Notes: generated by a model not told the origin, from the sequence alone. DNA of 42,712 nucleotides from Planctomycetota bacterium (GCA_018970605.1 JAGWWA010000008.1:1-42712); one strand, 5' to 3'; positions 7,636 through 15,803 are shown, numbered from the stretch's first letter. Program-made: numbers and translations.

Positions 7636-8839
7636 GGCCGTCCGCGATCGAGTCGCGAAGGCGGAGCACCCGGCGACGGAGCGTCGCCACGGCGCGGTCG
7701 GGCGTGTCGCCCCGGGCGAACACGGTCACGAGCGGCGCTCCCGGAGACGGCTGCTCGTCGGGATGCGGGATGTCGGCCACGGCGGGCAGCCCATCGTCTC
7801 CGATCCACTGCTCGGAGAGCGTGGCGATCGCTTCGGCGACTGCCTCCGCCGAGGCCTTGGGCGGTGTGAACACGACCGCCTTGGCCCAGATCGCGTCCGC
7901 TGCGGCGATGTCTCGCGATTCCTCACCCCATCCATGAGCTGCGAGGTGAGCGGCCGCGACCGACCAGCCGGTCGCCCGCTCGACGAGTTCGAGCGATGCC
8001 GTCGGCCGCGGATTGACCTCGAGCACGGTCAACTCGCCGGCGGCATCGACGATGAGATCGATGCCGAAGAGCCCCGTGAGTCCGAAGGACGCGGCGACCG
8101 CCGCACCGAGGCGCTCAAACGTCGTCCGCATGCCATCGGGCAGGTGGTCGATCGGCACGTCGATCGATCCGCAGTAGGAGAACTCACGGCCGCCGCACCA
8201 GTTCGCTCCCACGAGCGGGCGACTCGAGCCGACGAGCCGTGCCATCCCCCCACGAGCGACATAATTGGCCGACCGGCACTCGCCATGGATGAATCGCTGC
8301 CAGACGGCGTCGCGGCCCGCCGGATCGGGCCGGCCTCCATGCCACAGGTGGATACCACGGCCACCCGCCGACCGCAGAGGCTTGATGAGGAAGGAACCGT
8401 CCGCCGGGAGTCCCGCGGGCGATTCGAACGTGTCGGGAAATCGCAGACCCGCATCGCGAACGACGGCCGCCAGTCTGGCTGGCTCGCGGACCCGACGGAC
8501 CGCGTCGGCGGAGCAGCCGGCGAGCGGTCGAGTGGCGGCGATCGCGGCGATCACGTCGGGGTGGTTCTCCAGGGCGCCCGTGTAGATGCAGACCGCCTCG
8601 GGAAACGACGAGACCACGTCCGGGATGCCCTGGGGATAGGATGCGACGCCGGCTGCGCCGAGCCGCACGACCTCGGCCGCCGCGGCGGCGAGATCGACGT
8701 CGCCGAACAGATCGGCCGCGTGCGCGGTCCACCCCAGCCGGGCCGCCGACTCGACGAACGCCCGCGCGGTCGCCCCGACGACCACGCACCGTTTCGCGGC
8801 GGGCTCGCGCAGCCTGTCGGCGGCCAAGGCCATTCCCAT
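7577..8839 (-). CDS. ATP-grasp protein of the H4MPT one-carbon cluster
   Basis: About 420 residues. An N-terminal Rossmann-like part (CVVVGATARAFVESAARLGW) is followed by an ATP-grasp fold: FLIKPLRSAGGRGIHLW for ATP binding and LFGIDLIVDAAGELTVLEVN for metal/ATP binding near residues 285-310. This matches the carboligase-like ATP-grasp proteins (COG2232 type) found with fae, mtd and mch in methylotrophs and planctomycetes. They are thought to help make H4MPT or a relative, but the reaction is not established. The start is uncertain: ATGs at 8839, 8833 and 8884 are in frame. 8839 is preferred because 8884 would run into the likely fae promoter. The gene is divergent from fae, and its 3' end overlaps the rimI-like gene by 59 bp. 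Confidence 0.8.
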   Translation of the reverse strand: MGMALAADRLREPAAKRCVVVGATARAFVESAARLGWTAHAADLFGDVDLAAAAAEVVRLGAAGVASYPQGIPDVVSSFPEAVCIYTGALENHPDVIAAIAATRPLAGCSADAVRRVREPARLAAVVRDAGLRFPDTFESPAGLPADGSFLIKPLRSAGGRGIHLWHGGRPDPAGRDAVWQRFIHGECRSANYVARGGMARLVGSSRPLVGANWCGGREFSYCGSIDVPIDHLPDGMRTTFERLGAAVAASFGLTGLFGIDLIVDAAGELTVLEVNPRPTASLELVERATGWSVAAAHLAAHGWGEESRDIAAADAIWAKAVVFTPPKASAEAVAEAIATLSEQWIGDDGLPAVADIPHPDEQPSPGAPLVTVFARGDTPDRAVATLRRRVLRLRDSIADGLSRRAAAPSAPWRPRGSTA

Positions 8840-8864
8840 GGTCGTGCGGGACGCCGCCCGCTCC

Positions 8865-8892
8865 TTGTTGGGTGTGCCGATCATGGTATTCT
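8865..8892 (+). promoter_or_regulatory. Candidate sigma70-type promoter of fae
   Basis: TTGTTG at 8865-8870 and TATTCT at 8887-8892 are separated by 16 bp. They are placed to start a transcript about 45 nt before the fae start codon. The match is moderate (3/6 and 4/6), but such AT-rich hexamers stand out in this GC-rich sequence. Confidence 0.4.
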
Positions 8893-8942
8893 GTCGGCCC
8901 ATTCCGGGTTTCGAATCCGCATCCTTTCCAGGAGAGTCGTTC

Positions 8943-9440
8943 ATGTCGATGTTTGTTGGCGAGGCACTGTGTGGCGAAGGCAACGAGATTGCCCACATCG
9001 ATCTCCTGATCGGCAGCAAAGACGGCCCCGTGGGCGTGGCATTCGCCAACGCCCTGGCCCGCCAGAGCGAAGGTCACTCGAATCTGCTCGCCGTGCTCAC
9101 GCCCAACCTCGCGGTCAAGCCTTCCACCGTGATGATCACCAAGGTGACGATCAAGGGCGCCAAACAGGCCGTGCAGATGTTCGGCCCGGCGCAGGCCGCC
9201 GTGGCGAAGGCCGTGGCCGACAGCGTGGCGTCCGGCGTGATCCCCAAGAGCGACGCCGAGAATCTCGTGATCGTCTGCGGCGTGTTCATTCACTGGCTCG
9301 CCGCCGACGACAAGAAGATCTACGACTACAACTATCAGGCGACCGTCGATGCGATCGCCAACGCGATGAAGGGCAAGCCGACCGCCGACGAGATGATCGC
9401 CGGCAAGGACAAGGCCGCGCATCCCTTCCGCGGGTTCTAA
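8943..9440 (+). CDS. fae: Formaldehyde-activating enzyme Fae
   Basis: A 165-residue protein, the normal Fae length. It catalyses condensation of formaldehyde with tetrahydromethanopterin to methylene-H4MPT in the cytoplasm, the entry step of H4MPT-linked formaldehyde oxidation. The N-terminal block with IAHIDLLIGSKDGPVG carries the catalytic histidine (His18 here, His17 in the studied enzyme). TPNLAVKPSTVMITKVTIK and the AHPFRGF C-terminus are also typical. The ATG at 8943 has AGGAG 8 nt upstream. A promoter candidate lies at 8865-8892 and a strong hairpin directly follows the stop. The methylene-H4MPT dehydrogenase gene is next on the same strand, 188 bp away. Planctomycetes may use this route for detoxification or C1 assimilation; which one cannot be told here. 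Confidence 0.97.
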   Translation: MSMFVGEALCGEGNEIAHIDLLIGSKDGPVGVAFANALARQSEGHSNLLAVLTPNLAVKPSTVMITKVTIKGAKQAVQMFGPAQAAVAKAVADSVASGVIPKSDAENLVIVCGVFIHWLAADDKKIYDYNYQATVDAIANAMKGKPTADEMIAGKDKAAHPFRGF

Positions 9441-9446
9441 GTTCCC

Positions 9447-9477
9447 GCCGGCGGGGCCATCCATGGCCCCCGCCGGC
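9447..9477 (+). terminator. Hairpin just after fae
   Basis: GCCGGCGGGGCCAT at 9447-9460 pairs with ATGGCCCCCGCCGGC at 9463-9477, with one bulge, beginning 6 nt after the fae stop. There is no T-run. It may be a terminator or a 3' stabiliser that keeps fae transcript levels above mtdC. The core GGGGCCATCCATGGCCCC is shared in form with the hairpin at 475-505. Confidence 0.5.
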
Positions 9478-9583
9478 ATGGCCCGCCGCGGGTGCAGCCA
9501 AGGTGCACCCGGGCGGGCTGCGGACGCACCTCCGGGCGGCCGCAGGCTGCTGCCGCGGCGTTGGCAGGGGCGCGCCGAGTGCG

Positions 9584-9607
9584 ACGCCCGCCTGAAGAGG
9601 CGGGCGT
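9584..9607 (+). promoter_or_regulatory. Perfect 9-bp hairpin in the leader of the dehydrogenase gene
   Basis: ACGCCCGCC at 9584-9592 pairs exactly with GGCGGGCGT at 9599-9607 around a 6-nt loop, 21 nt before the start codon and next to the ribosome-binding site (GGAG at 9615-9618). It could regulate translation or mark the 5' end after processing of a fae-mtd transcript. Function is inference. Confidence 0.4.
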
Positions 9608-9628
9608 TCGTGTTGGAGATGACCACGC

Positions 9629-10534
9629 ATGCCGAAGAAGGTGCTTCTCCAACTCGACTGCGATCCGCAGCCGAGCACCTTTGACGCGATCGTCGCCGTG
9701 GATGCTGGGGCCGACGTGCTCCTGCGGCATGGCGGCGTGACAGTCGAGAATGTCGTGTCGCTCGTGCACGGCGGCATGTTCACCCGGGGCGGTGTCGACC
9801 TCGCCTCGACCGCCATCTTCGTCGGCGGCTCTGACGTGGCAGCCGCCGAGGCCGTGGCGGCGAAGGTGCGGGCCACGTTCTTCGGTCCGGTGCGGCTCGG
9901 CGTGCTCATCGATCCGTCCGGGGCCAACACGACGGCGGCGGCCGCCGTCGTGGCCGTAGGACGGCACGTGTTGCTCGCGGGCGGCACCGAGGCCCCGTGC
10001 CGCGCCGTGGTGCTTGGTGCCACCGGGCCGGTCGGCCAGCGAGTCGTCCGGCTGCTGGCGGGGAAGGGGGCGCGGGTCGCGGTCGTATCGCGGTCGTACG
10101 GCAGGGCAGAGGCGGTCATCCGACACCTCGTCTCCACCAGGGGATTTCACGCCGGGATGCTGCAGGCCGTCGAACACCACGGCAGGGGTTCGACCGAATC
10201 GGCGTTTGCCCGGGAGCTTGCGGCCGCCGACGTGATCGTGTCAGCAGGTGCGGCGGGGGCCGCCTTGCTCGACGCGGCGGGACGACAGGTCGCGGTGAAA
10301 GCCCGCGTGCTTATCGATCTCAATGCTGTGCCGCCGGCCGGCATCGAGGGTGTGGCTGCTGGCGACAAGGCCCGTGCTGTAGGGCCGGCCGTCGTCTACG
10401 GCCCGCTGGGCGTGGGAGGCACCAAGATGAAGATCCACAAGGCCGCGATCGGGCGGATCTTCTCGGCGACCGACGCCTTCCTCGACGCCGAGGATCTGCT
10501 CGCGATCGGCGAAGGACTGGAAGCGGGCCGCTGA
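9629..10534 (+). CDS. mtdC: NAD(P)-dependent methylene-tetrahydromethanopterin dehydrogenase
   Basis: A 301-residue dehydrogenase that oxidises methylene-H4MPT to methenyl-H4MPT, directly after the Fae reaction. The N-terminal half starts KKVLLQLDCDPQPSTFDAIV and matches the Mtd pterin-binding domain. The C-terminal half has the Rossmann nucleotide loop VVLGATGPVGQR near residues 130-141. DLNAVPPAGIEG and GVGGTKMKIHKAAI are typical late motifs. Bacterial enzymes of this family are called MtdA, MtdB or MtdC. MtdC is the class described in planctomycetes, so that symbol is used, but the subclass and the NAD versus NADP preference are not settled by eye. GGAG lies 10 nt before the ATG. The gene follows fae on the same strand. 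Confidence 0.9.
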   Translation: MPKKVLLQLDCDPQPSTFDAIVAVDAGADVLLRHGGVTVENVVSLVHGGMFTRGGVDLASTAIFVGGSDVAAAEAVAAKVRATFFGPVRLGVLIDPSGANTTAAAAVVAVGRHVLLAGGTEAPCRAVVLGATGPVGQRVVRLLAGKGARVAVVSRSYGRAEAVIRHLVSTRGFHAGMLQAVEHHGRGSTESAFARELAAADVIVSAGAAGAALLDAAGRQVAVKARVLIDLNAVPPAGIEGVAAGDKARAVGPAVVYGPLGVGGTKMKIHKAAIGRIFSATDAFLDAEDLLAIGEGLEAGR

Positions 10535-10572
10535 CATTCGGATTGTCGATGAGCCGTACACGGCTGCGGGAG

Positions 10573-10664
10573 AAGCCCAACGCCGTGAGGCGTGGGGTGA
10601 AGTGTCACCACACGCCGTGCCCAGCGTTGCTCGCCCGAGGCCTTACGGCCTTCGGCTTGTACGG
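10573..10664. repeat. Two intergenic palindromic elements after mtdC (family A)
   Basis: The segment at 10573-10601 is the reverse complement of the family-A element at 15026-15053, with core CACGCCTCACGGCGTTGGG. CCTTACGGCCTTCGGCTTG at 10641-10659 is a second, diverged copy in the opposite orientation. The core ACGCC-TYAC-GGCGT can form a short stem. Nothing in the 184 bp between mtdC and the SDR gene looks coding. Confidence 0.6.
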
Positions 10665-10718
10665 AGCCTGTGCAAGCTCGACGCCGCCTCCAGCGTGCGT
10701 CATGGCCGGGGCGCAGAT

Positions 10719-11519
10719 TCATCGGCGCGGGGCCGGAGTTCTCAGGTGACGGGCGGCGGCACGATCGATCAGGCGGGGCATGAATCGGGCGACGAGGGCA
10801 TATCCCCGTGCCTGCCACCCCGGCACGATTTCCGTCCGCCGCCTTTCGATCGCCGTGACGATCGCCCGCGCCGCCTGCTCGGCGGGCATTCGTTTTCCAC
10901 GTGACCATGGAGGTCGGTTGCCAACCACGAGCGCATCCCAGAACTCCGACTGCGTGGGGCCGAGATCCACCAGCAGCACACCGACGTCGTCGGCCGCAAG
11001 CTCCATCCGCAGCGTGCCGGCGAGCGACTTGAGCGCGGCCTTGGCGGCGCAGTATTCGCCGTGGAGCGGGAGAGGATGGAGGCCGAGGATCGAGCCGATG
11101 AACACGATCACGGAATCGTGACCACGGACGAGGTTCGGCAGCGCCGCGCGGACGAGTTCCGCCGGCGCGGTGAAGTCGAGGTCGATGATGCGGGCGAACG
11201 TCTCGGGGCTCAGGTCCTGAAAGCGGCCGATCGCTCCCCCGCCGGCGGCCGCGACGACGCCGTCGATGCCACCGAGCCGATCGGCGGCGGTGGCGATCAG
11301 TCGCGTGCGGAACGCCGGGTCGCAGATGTCGCCGGCGAGGTGCTCCAGCGGCGGGGTCACGGACCGGGCGAGGTCGTGGAGCCGATCCGCGCGGCGGGCG
11401 GTTGCGAGCACCCGTGCGCCGCGGCGGGTGAGTTCGATGGCGACGGCGCGGCCGACCCCGGACGAGGCGCCCGTGACGATGAAGCGTTTGCCGGCGATCC
11501 GGCGGCGGCCGAAGGGCAT
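10719..11519 (-). CDS. Short-chain dehydrogenase/reductase
   Basis: A 266-residue classical SDR. The nucleotide-binding motif TGASSGVG lies at residues 16-23. AAAGG stands in for the usual NAG motif, the catalytic serine is in IGSILG, and the catalytic pair is YCAAK. The basic ATARRADR after beta-2 suggests NADP, by inference. The C-terminal part (EIVPGWQARGYALVARFMP) resembles SDRs that act on lipid-like or other hydrophobic substrates, but the substrate is unknown. The ATG at 11519 lies 4 nt beyond the hflX stop, so it is the last gene of the FHA-rsgA-hflX-SDR operon. Confidence 0.85.
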   Translation of the reverse strand: MPFGRRRIAGKRFIVTGASSGVGRAVAIELTRRGARVLATARRADRLHDLARSVTPPLEHLAGDICDPAFRTRLIATAADRLGGIDGVVAAAGGGAIGRFQDLSPETFARIIDLDFTAPAELVRAALPNLVRGHDSVIVFIGSILGLHPLPLHGEYCAAKAALKSLAGTLRMELAADDVGVLLVDLGPTQSEFWDALVVGNRPPWSRGKRMPAEQAARAIVTAIERRRTEIVPGWQARGYALVARFMPRLIDRAAARHLRTPAPRR

Positions 11520-11523
11520 GGGG

Positions 11524-12870
11524 TCACCGCGGTGCGGGGTGCGGCTCCGCATCCGAAGCCGACGGCTCCGGCGGCAGGGACGCGGCGTCGGGATGGGCGT
11601 GCGGCTGCACCGTCGCTTCGGTTTCGGGGATCCGGCCGAGCAGCGCCGCGGGAATCCGGCAGTGGACGACCACCCGATCGTCGCTGAATCGCCGCGAGAG
11701 CACTTCGCCGTGGCGGCCGAGCCAGGCCAGCAGGCGGCCGTTGCCCGGGTCGGTCTCGATGTCGACGTCGCGGAAGCCACGGCCGAGGGCGTCGCTCACT
11801 GCCTGGGCGAGTTCGGTGAGCCCGGTGCCCGAACGCGCCGAGATCCCGATGGCGTGCGGATAGCGGGCGAGGATCCGCTCGCGGACCACGTGATCGGCAA
11901 CGGCGTCGATCTTGTTGAGCACCAGCAGCGTGTCTTTTTCATCCACGCCCAGTTCCTCGAGCACGCCGCGGACCGCGGCGATCTGCACGTCCACCATCGG
12001 GCTCGAGGCGTCGGCTACATGGAGGAGCAGGTCGGCCTGACGCGTCTCCTCGAGCGTGGCCTTGAAACTGGCGATCAGCCGGTGGGGCAGTTCGCGGATG
12101 AAGCCGACGGTGTCGCTGAGCAGCACCGGTCCCCAACCGGGAAGCCGCCAGCGGCGGGTTCGCGTGTCGAGCGTGGCGAAGAGCTTGTCCTCGGCGAGTT
12201 CGTCGGCGCCCGTGAGGCTGTTGAGCAGGGTGCTCTTCCCGGCGTTGGTGTAACCGACGAGCGAGACGGTCATGTGATCGTGGCGTGACGACACCTGCCG
12301 CTCCCGGCGGGCATGGATCTCGGTGAGTTCCGTCTTGAGATCGTGGATGCGCTTCTCGACGAGACGGCGGTCCACCTCGAGCTGCTTTTCGCCAGGGCCG
12401 CGCATGCCGATCCCCATCTTGAGCCGCGAGAGGTGGGTCCACATGCGCTTCAGGCGCGGCAGGGAGTATTCGAGCTGCGCGAGCTCCACGGCGAGCCGTG
12501 ACTCGTACGTGCGGGCCCGGGCCGCGAAGATGTCGAGGATCACCTCGGAGCGGTCGAGCACCTTCACCTCGAGAGCTCGTTCGAGGTTGCGGGTCTGCGC
12601 GGGGGAGAGGTCGTTGTCGAAGATCACGATGTCGGCATCGTGGTGTTCAACGACGCCGCGGAGTTCCTCGACCTTGCCCTTGCCGAGGTAGGTGGTCTGG
12701 TCGGGCCGCTCCCGCCGCTGTGTCAGTTCGCCGACCACGCTGGCTCCCGCGGTCGACGCCAGGCCCGCGAGTTCGGCGAGCGGCCGTTCGGGATCGACCG
12801 GTGCGTCCAGAAACACGCCCACCAGCACGGCTCGCTCGTGCTGCACGCCCTTGCGATCACGATCCTTCAT
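11524..12870 (-). CDS. hflX: Ribosome-associated GTPase HflX
   Basis: A 448-residue HflX. The N-terminal domain has TTYLGKGKVEEL and IVIFDNDLSPAQTRNLE. Next come a helical linker with the glycine-rich MGIGMRGPGEKQLE and a GTPase domain with G1 GYTNAGKST near residue 209, switch LFATLD, G3 DTVGF and G4 NKID. HflX splits stalled 70S ribosomes under stress. The C-terminus is longer than usual by a Pro/Glu-rich tail. The ATG overlaps the rsgA stop (ATGA at 12867-12870), so two ribosome-linked GTPases are translated from one message. Confidence 0.97.
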   Translation of the reverse strand: MKDRDRKGVQHERAVLVGVFLDAPVDPERPLAELAGLASTAGASVVGELTQRRERPDQTTYLGKGKVEELRGVVEHHDADIVIFDNDLSPAQTRNLERALEVKVLDRSEVILDIFAARARTYESRLAVELAQLEYSLPRLKRMWTHLSRLKMGIGMRGPGEKQLEVDRRLVEKRIHDLKTELTEIHARRERQVSSRHDHMTVSLVGYTNAGKSTLLNSLTGADELAEDKLFATLDTRTRRWRLPGWGPVLLSDTVGFIRELPHRLIASFKATLEETRQADLLLHVADASSPMVDVQIAAVRGVLEELGVDEKDTLLVLNKIDAVADHVVRERILARYPHAIGISARSGTGLTELAQAVSDALGRGFRDVDIETDPGNGRLLAWLGRHGEVLSRRFSDDRVVVHCRIPAALLGRIPETEATVQPHAHPDAASLPPEPSASDAEPHPAPR

Positions 12871-14003
12871 TCGTCCTCCTCACGCGGCGCATCGCCCGCG
12901 GCGAGTTGCCGGCAGCTTTCCCAGCGGCGGACATCGAGCAGGCCGTCGGCGACCGCGTCCTTGACGGCGCAGCCGGCTTCATGGTCGTGGGTGCAGTCGG
13001 GGAAACGGCAGAGGTTGGCGATCGGCCGTAGGTCGCGGAAGGCGCTCGGCACCTCGGCCGGCACGAGCTGCCACGGCTGGAACTGCCGCACTCCCGGCGT
13101 GTCCACGAACCAGCCTCCGAGGCGGTGGGGCAGGAGGCGGGCGGTGGTCGTGGTGTGGCGGCCCTTGTCGTTGTCGCGGCTCACCTCCGCGACCCGGAGA
13201 TCGAGGGCGGGGTCGAGTGCGTTGAGAAGCGACGATTTTCCCACGCCGCTCTGCCCCACGACGGCGGTCACGCGGCCGCGGAGTTCGGCCTGCAGGCGGG
13301 CCACACCCATGCCGGTGACCGTCGAACAGAGCACGACGGGATAGCCCATCCTTGCAAACACACCGGCGAGCGGCACGAGCGCCGCCGGCTCGACGAGATC
13401 GACCTTGTTGAGGCAGATGAGCGGTCGGATGCCCGCCGACTCGGCCGCCACGATCAGCCGGTCGATCAATCCCGGCTTGAGGTCGGGCTGGGCGGCGCTG
13501 CCGACGATGACAACCTGGTCGACATTGGCCACGATCACGTGGCGGCGTCCGCGGCTGTCGCGGCAGAGCGACCTCTGTCGAGGCTCGATCGACTGGATCG
13601 TGCCCTCGTCGCCGACGCCGCGAACGCGCACCCAGTCGCCGGCGGCGAGCGGATGCCGCTGGTCGGTGGCGACCGTCCGGAGGAGGCGGCGCATCGTGCA
13701 GCGGACCATGCGGCCGTCTTCGGCCTGTACGTGGCTTTCGAGGCCGTGAACGTTGAGCACACGGCCACGCCAGGCCGCCTCGCCGGCAGCCACGGGCAGC
13801 CCGTCGACGTCGCCGCCGCCATCGTCGGGGGCCACGACGGTGCGTTTGCGGGTGAGGTCGCCCTTGCCGGAGATCCGTTCCGAGGTGGCCCGGTCGGCAG
13901 TGGCGTCGAGGTCGGCGCCGAGGGCCCGCGTGAGATCCCCGTCGCGGCGGCGCGTCGAGCGGTTTTTCCGAAACTCGACGCGCTGCTTGCGGGGTTTGGC
14001 CAT
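12867..14003 (-). CDS. rsgA: Ribosome small-subunit-dependent GTPase RsgA (YjeQ)
   Basis: A 378-residue circularly permuted GTPase involved in late 30S maturation. It has an N-terminal basic extension of about 70 residues and then an OB fold (about residues 75-150). The permuted G domain has G4 NKVD near 199 before G1 GQSGVGKSS near 251 and G3 DTPGV. The C-terminal zinc finger is CRFPDCTHDHEAGC near residues 334-347. The start is the ATG at 14003, 10 nt after the stop of the FHA gene. It is the second gene of a four-gene leftward operon. Confidence 0.97.
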   Translation of the reverse strand: MAKPRKQRVEFRKNRSTRRRDGDLTRALGADLDATADRATSERISGKGDLTRKRTVVAPDDGGGDVDGLPVAAGEAAWRGRVLNVHGLESHVQAEDGRMVRCTMRRLLRTVATDQRHPLAAGDWVRVRGVGDEGTIQSIEPRQRSLCRDSRGRRHVIVANVDQVVIVGSAAQPDLKPGLIDRLIVAAESAGIRPLICLNKVDLVEPAALVPLAGVFARMGYPVVLCSTVTGMGVARLQAELRGRVTAVVGQSGVGKSSLLNALDPALDLRVAEVSRDNDKGRHTTTTARLLPHRLGGWFVDTPGVRQFQPWQLVPAEVPSAFRDLRPIANLCRFPDCTHDHEAGCAVKDAVADGLLDVRRWESCRQLAAGDAPREEDE

Positions 14004-14013
14004 GCGGCGGCGG

Positions 14014-14466
14014 TCAGGTCGCGGGGCGACGCGGCTTGGCGGGGGCGGACGGGCGGCGGTTCTCGAGCCCCGCCGACTCGAGGAGCGAGCGGCCGAAGAT
14101 GTTCTCCTGCTGCGCTTTTTCCTCGACGGGGGAGGCCGCTCCCAGCCGTGCCGGCTCGTAGGAAATCTCGTACACGTGCTTGGCGATGCCGATCTTATCG
14201 CCTGGCTCCAGCCGCTGTTCCGTCACCCGGGTGCCGTTTACCTTGGTGCCGTTGCTGCTGCGCAGGTCTTTGATGGTCCAGTACCCGTCGGCGAGCACGA
14301 GCTCGCAGTGGTTGCCGGAGACGTTTGGGAACCGCAGCACGATGTCGGCGCTCTCGCGTCGCCCCAGGGTCAGGGTGGGCTTGAGCAGCGGAATGGGGTC
14401 GCCACCGCCGACCGGAAGGAGTTCACCGTACACGCGAAAGTCACCCGAGGATTCTGTGATGGACAT
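14014..14466 (-). CDS. FHA-domain protein
   Basis: A 150-residue cytoplasmic protein that is almost entirely one forkhead-associated domain (about residues 25-110). The phosphothreonine-binding landmarks are all present: LGRRESADIVL, NVSGNHCEL and SSNGTKVNG. It has no membrane segment, and the tail is basic and disordered. FHA domains bind phosphothreonine, so a Hanks-type Ser/Thr kinase such as the one at 28923-30890 could supply its target; that is inference. It is the first gene of the operon with rsgA, hflX and the SDR. The start ATG at 14466 lacks a strong ribosome-binding site. Confidence 0.85.
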   Translation of the reverse strand: MSITESSGDFRVYGELLPVGGGDPIPLLKPTLTLGRRESADIVLRFPNVSGNHCELVLADGYWTIKDLRSSNGTKVNGTRVTEQRLEPGDKIGIAKHVYEISYEPARLGAASPVEEKAQQENIFGRSLLESAGLENRRPSAPAKPRRPAT

Positions 14467-14550
14467 GGCAAATCTCGCACGTGCCCCTGTCTTTCGAAGG
14501 TACGACCGTGTGTCGGGATGGTCAAGGCGGCGGTGGGCCGCATGGGACGG

Positions 14551-14556
14551 TAGAAT
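14551..14556 (+). promoter_or_regulatory. -10 element for RNase P RNA
   Basis: TAGAAT, a 5/6 match to the consensus, sits 5-10 nt before the predicted 5' end of the RNase P RNA. No good -35 hexamer is visible at the right distance. Confidence 0.5.
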
Positions 14557-14561
14557 GGCTG

Positions 14562-15012
14562 ACGAAGCGACTGGAGCGGACCGGGTGATCGCCGGCCGTG
14601 GCACGTCGGCCGGTTCGCGCCGGTTGGACGCCGCGGCGGGAGGAAAGTCCGGGCTCCGCAGGGCACGATGGTGGGTAACGCCCACCGGCCGTGAGGTCAG
14701 GGACAGTGCCACAGAAAGCAAACCGCCAGTTGGGTTTCGGCCCCGCTGGTAAGGGTGAAACGGTGAGGTAAGAGCTCACCAGCAGGCCGGGTGACCGGTC
14801 TGGCTCGGCAAACCCCATCGGGAGCAAGGCCAAGCAGGAAGAAGATCGCGACGTCCTTCGGGGCGAAGCGGCGCGAGGCGGCCCGTCTCGCCCCCACTTC
14901 CGGGTCGGCTGCTCGAGGCCCAGGGCAACCTGGGTCCTAGAGAAATGGTCGCCGGCTGCCGCCTCGTGCGGCGGACACAGAACCCGGCTTATAGGTCCGC
15001 TCCAGTCTGCTT
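14562..15012 (+). ncRNA. rnpB: RNase P RNA, bacterial class A
   Basis: The catalytic RNA of ribonuclease P, which matures tRNA 5' ends. The conserved core is easy to see: GAGGAAAGTCCGGGCTCC from 14639, ACAGAAA with AAACCGCC near 14710-14730, GGTAAGGGTGAAA near 14750, and AGAAATGGTCGCCG near 14941. The ends pair: CGACTGGAGCGGAC near 14568 matches GTCCGCTCCAGTCTG near 14995. The length of about 450 nt suits type A. Exact ends are uncertain by a few nucleotides. The protein partner gene rnpA is at 23387. A family-A palindromic element follows the 3' end closely. Confidence 0.95.
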
Positions 15013-15025
15013 CACCCCGCGGCCG

Positions 15026-15053
15026 CACCCCACGCCTTACGGCGTTGGGCTTG
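15026..15053 (+). repeat. Family-A intergenic palindrome
   Basis: CACGCCTTACGGCGTTGGGC and its flanks match, in inverted orientation, the element after mtdC (10573-10601). A truncated copy is at 34851-34871 and half a copy at 42531-42557. The element lies between the RNase P RNA and the RHH gene. Confidence 0.6.
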
Positions 15054-15060
15054 TACGGGC

Positions 15061-15501
15061 TCAGGATGCGGGGGTTTCTGTGCGGCCACCAGCGAGTTCG
15101 CGGTGCTCCTGCTCATCGAGCAGTTTCATCAGTTTGGAGATGCAGAGCGTGTTGACGCTCACCTTCATCTGCTCCGCCTCTGATTTCAGGGTCTCGTGGA
15201 GCGACTTGGGCATTCGCACCGTGACGACCCGCTGGGCCTCACGCTGTGCTTGTTGGTCGTTCTGCCGGGACCGGAGGCCGTCGAGCATCTCTCGGATCCG
15301 GGCGTATTGCGGCGAGCACTCGAATCGCATCAAGGCCTCGGGGTCGGAGAAGGTGCGGCGGACGATCCCCTCCACTCCCAGCACCTCCCGGAAGAAGACC
15401 ACCCACTCCGGATCCATGGCGAAGAGCCGCTCCGCGACCTGGAGGACCGCCGTGGCGGCGTGGCTGTCGGTTTGGGGTGGCCGGGCGGTCTTGATGGGCA
15501 T
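15061..15501 (-). CDS. Ribbon-helix-helix (HicB/Arc-like) domain protein
   Basis: A 146-residue protein. The C-terminal segment VVTVRMPKSLHETLKSEAEQ, followed by MKVSVNTLCISKLMKLL (residues about 90-130), fits a ribbon-helix-helix DNA-binding domain as in HicB-type antitoxins. The N-terminal ~85 residues are not recognised; they contain AVLQVAERLFAMDPEWVVFFREVLG. The start is taken at the ATG at 15501 because GGAGG lies 10 nt before it. No toxin gene is next to it, so a stand-alone transcription regulator is as likely as an antitoxin. Confidence 0.65.
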   Translation of the reverse strand: MPIKTARPPQTDSHAATAVLQVAERLFAMDPEWVVFFREVLGVEGIVRRTFSDPEALMRFECSPQYARIREMLDGLRSRQNDQQAQREAQRVVTVRMPKSLHETLKSEAEQMKVSVNTLCISKLMKLLDEQEHRELAGGRTETPAS

Positions 15502-15803
15502 AGCGGGATCCCTCCGGAGCATCGATCAGGCAGCGGCCCTCGCCGTTGCCACCGCGACACAGGTCTTTCTGGAGAACCCCTCGGGAGTCGCGATGGAGAA
15601 CTCTTCGGAGAGAGTCAAGCGACAGCACGAAGTGCTTGCGTAGCAACGACTTGCAACTCAGTCGCGGGCACTGTCTTCTTTTGTGGCAGAGGTGCCACCA
15701 GGCGAGGCATCAGGGCGGCTGCTCAGTCTTTAGGCAGTGGTCTCGTTTCGCATTTCCAAACTGTCTGTATCGATTGTGCCTGGAAAATCGACGATTCCGT
15801 CGC
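15502..15803. other. Intergenic region, relatively AT-rich
   Basis: These 302 bp separate the RHH gene from the end of the rimK-like gene, both leftward. Positions about 15640-15800 are clearly less GC-rich than the surroundings, as expected for a promoter or terminator region. No coding frame, tRNA or clear promoter pair is recognised. Confidence 0.4.

Noticed and set aside
7763-9595. 610-codon open frame on the plus strand
   Set aside because: It runs antisense through the ATP-grasp gene and across fae in another frame; no recognisable domains.
14522-15028. Open frame across the RNase P RNA region
   Set aside because: The region matches conserved RNase P RNA structure on the plus strand; the frame is incidental.
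15061-15501. Complete toxin-antitoxin module around the RHH protein
   Set aside because: No partner toxin frame lies within the neighbouring sequence on either strand.
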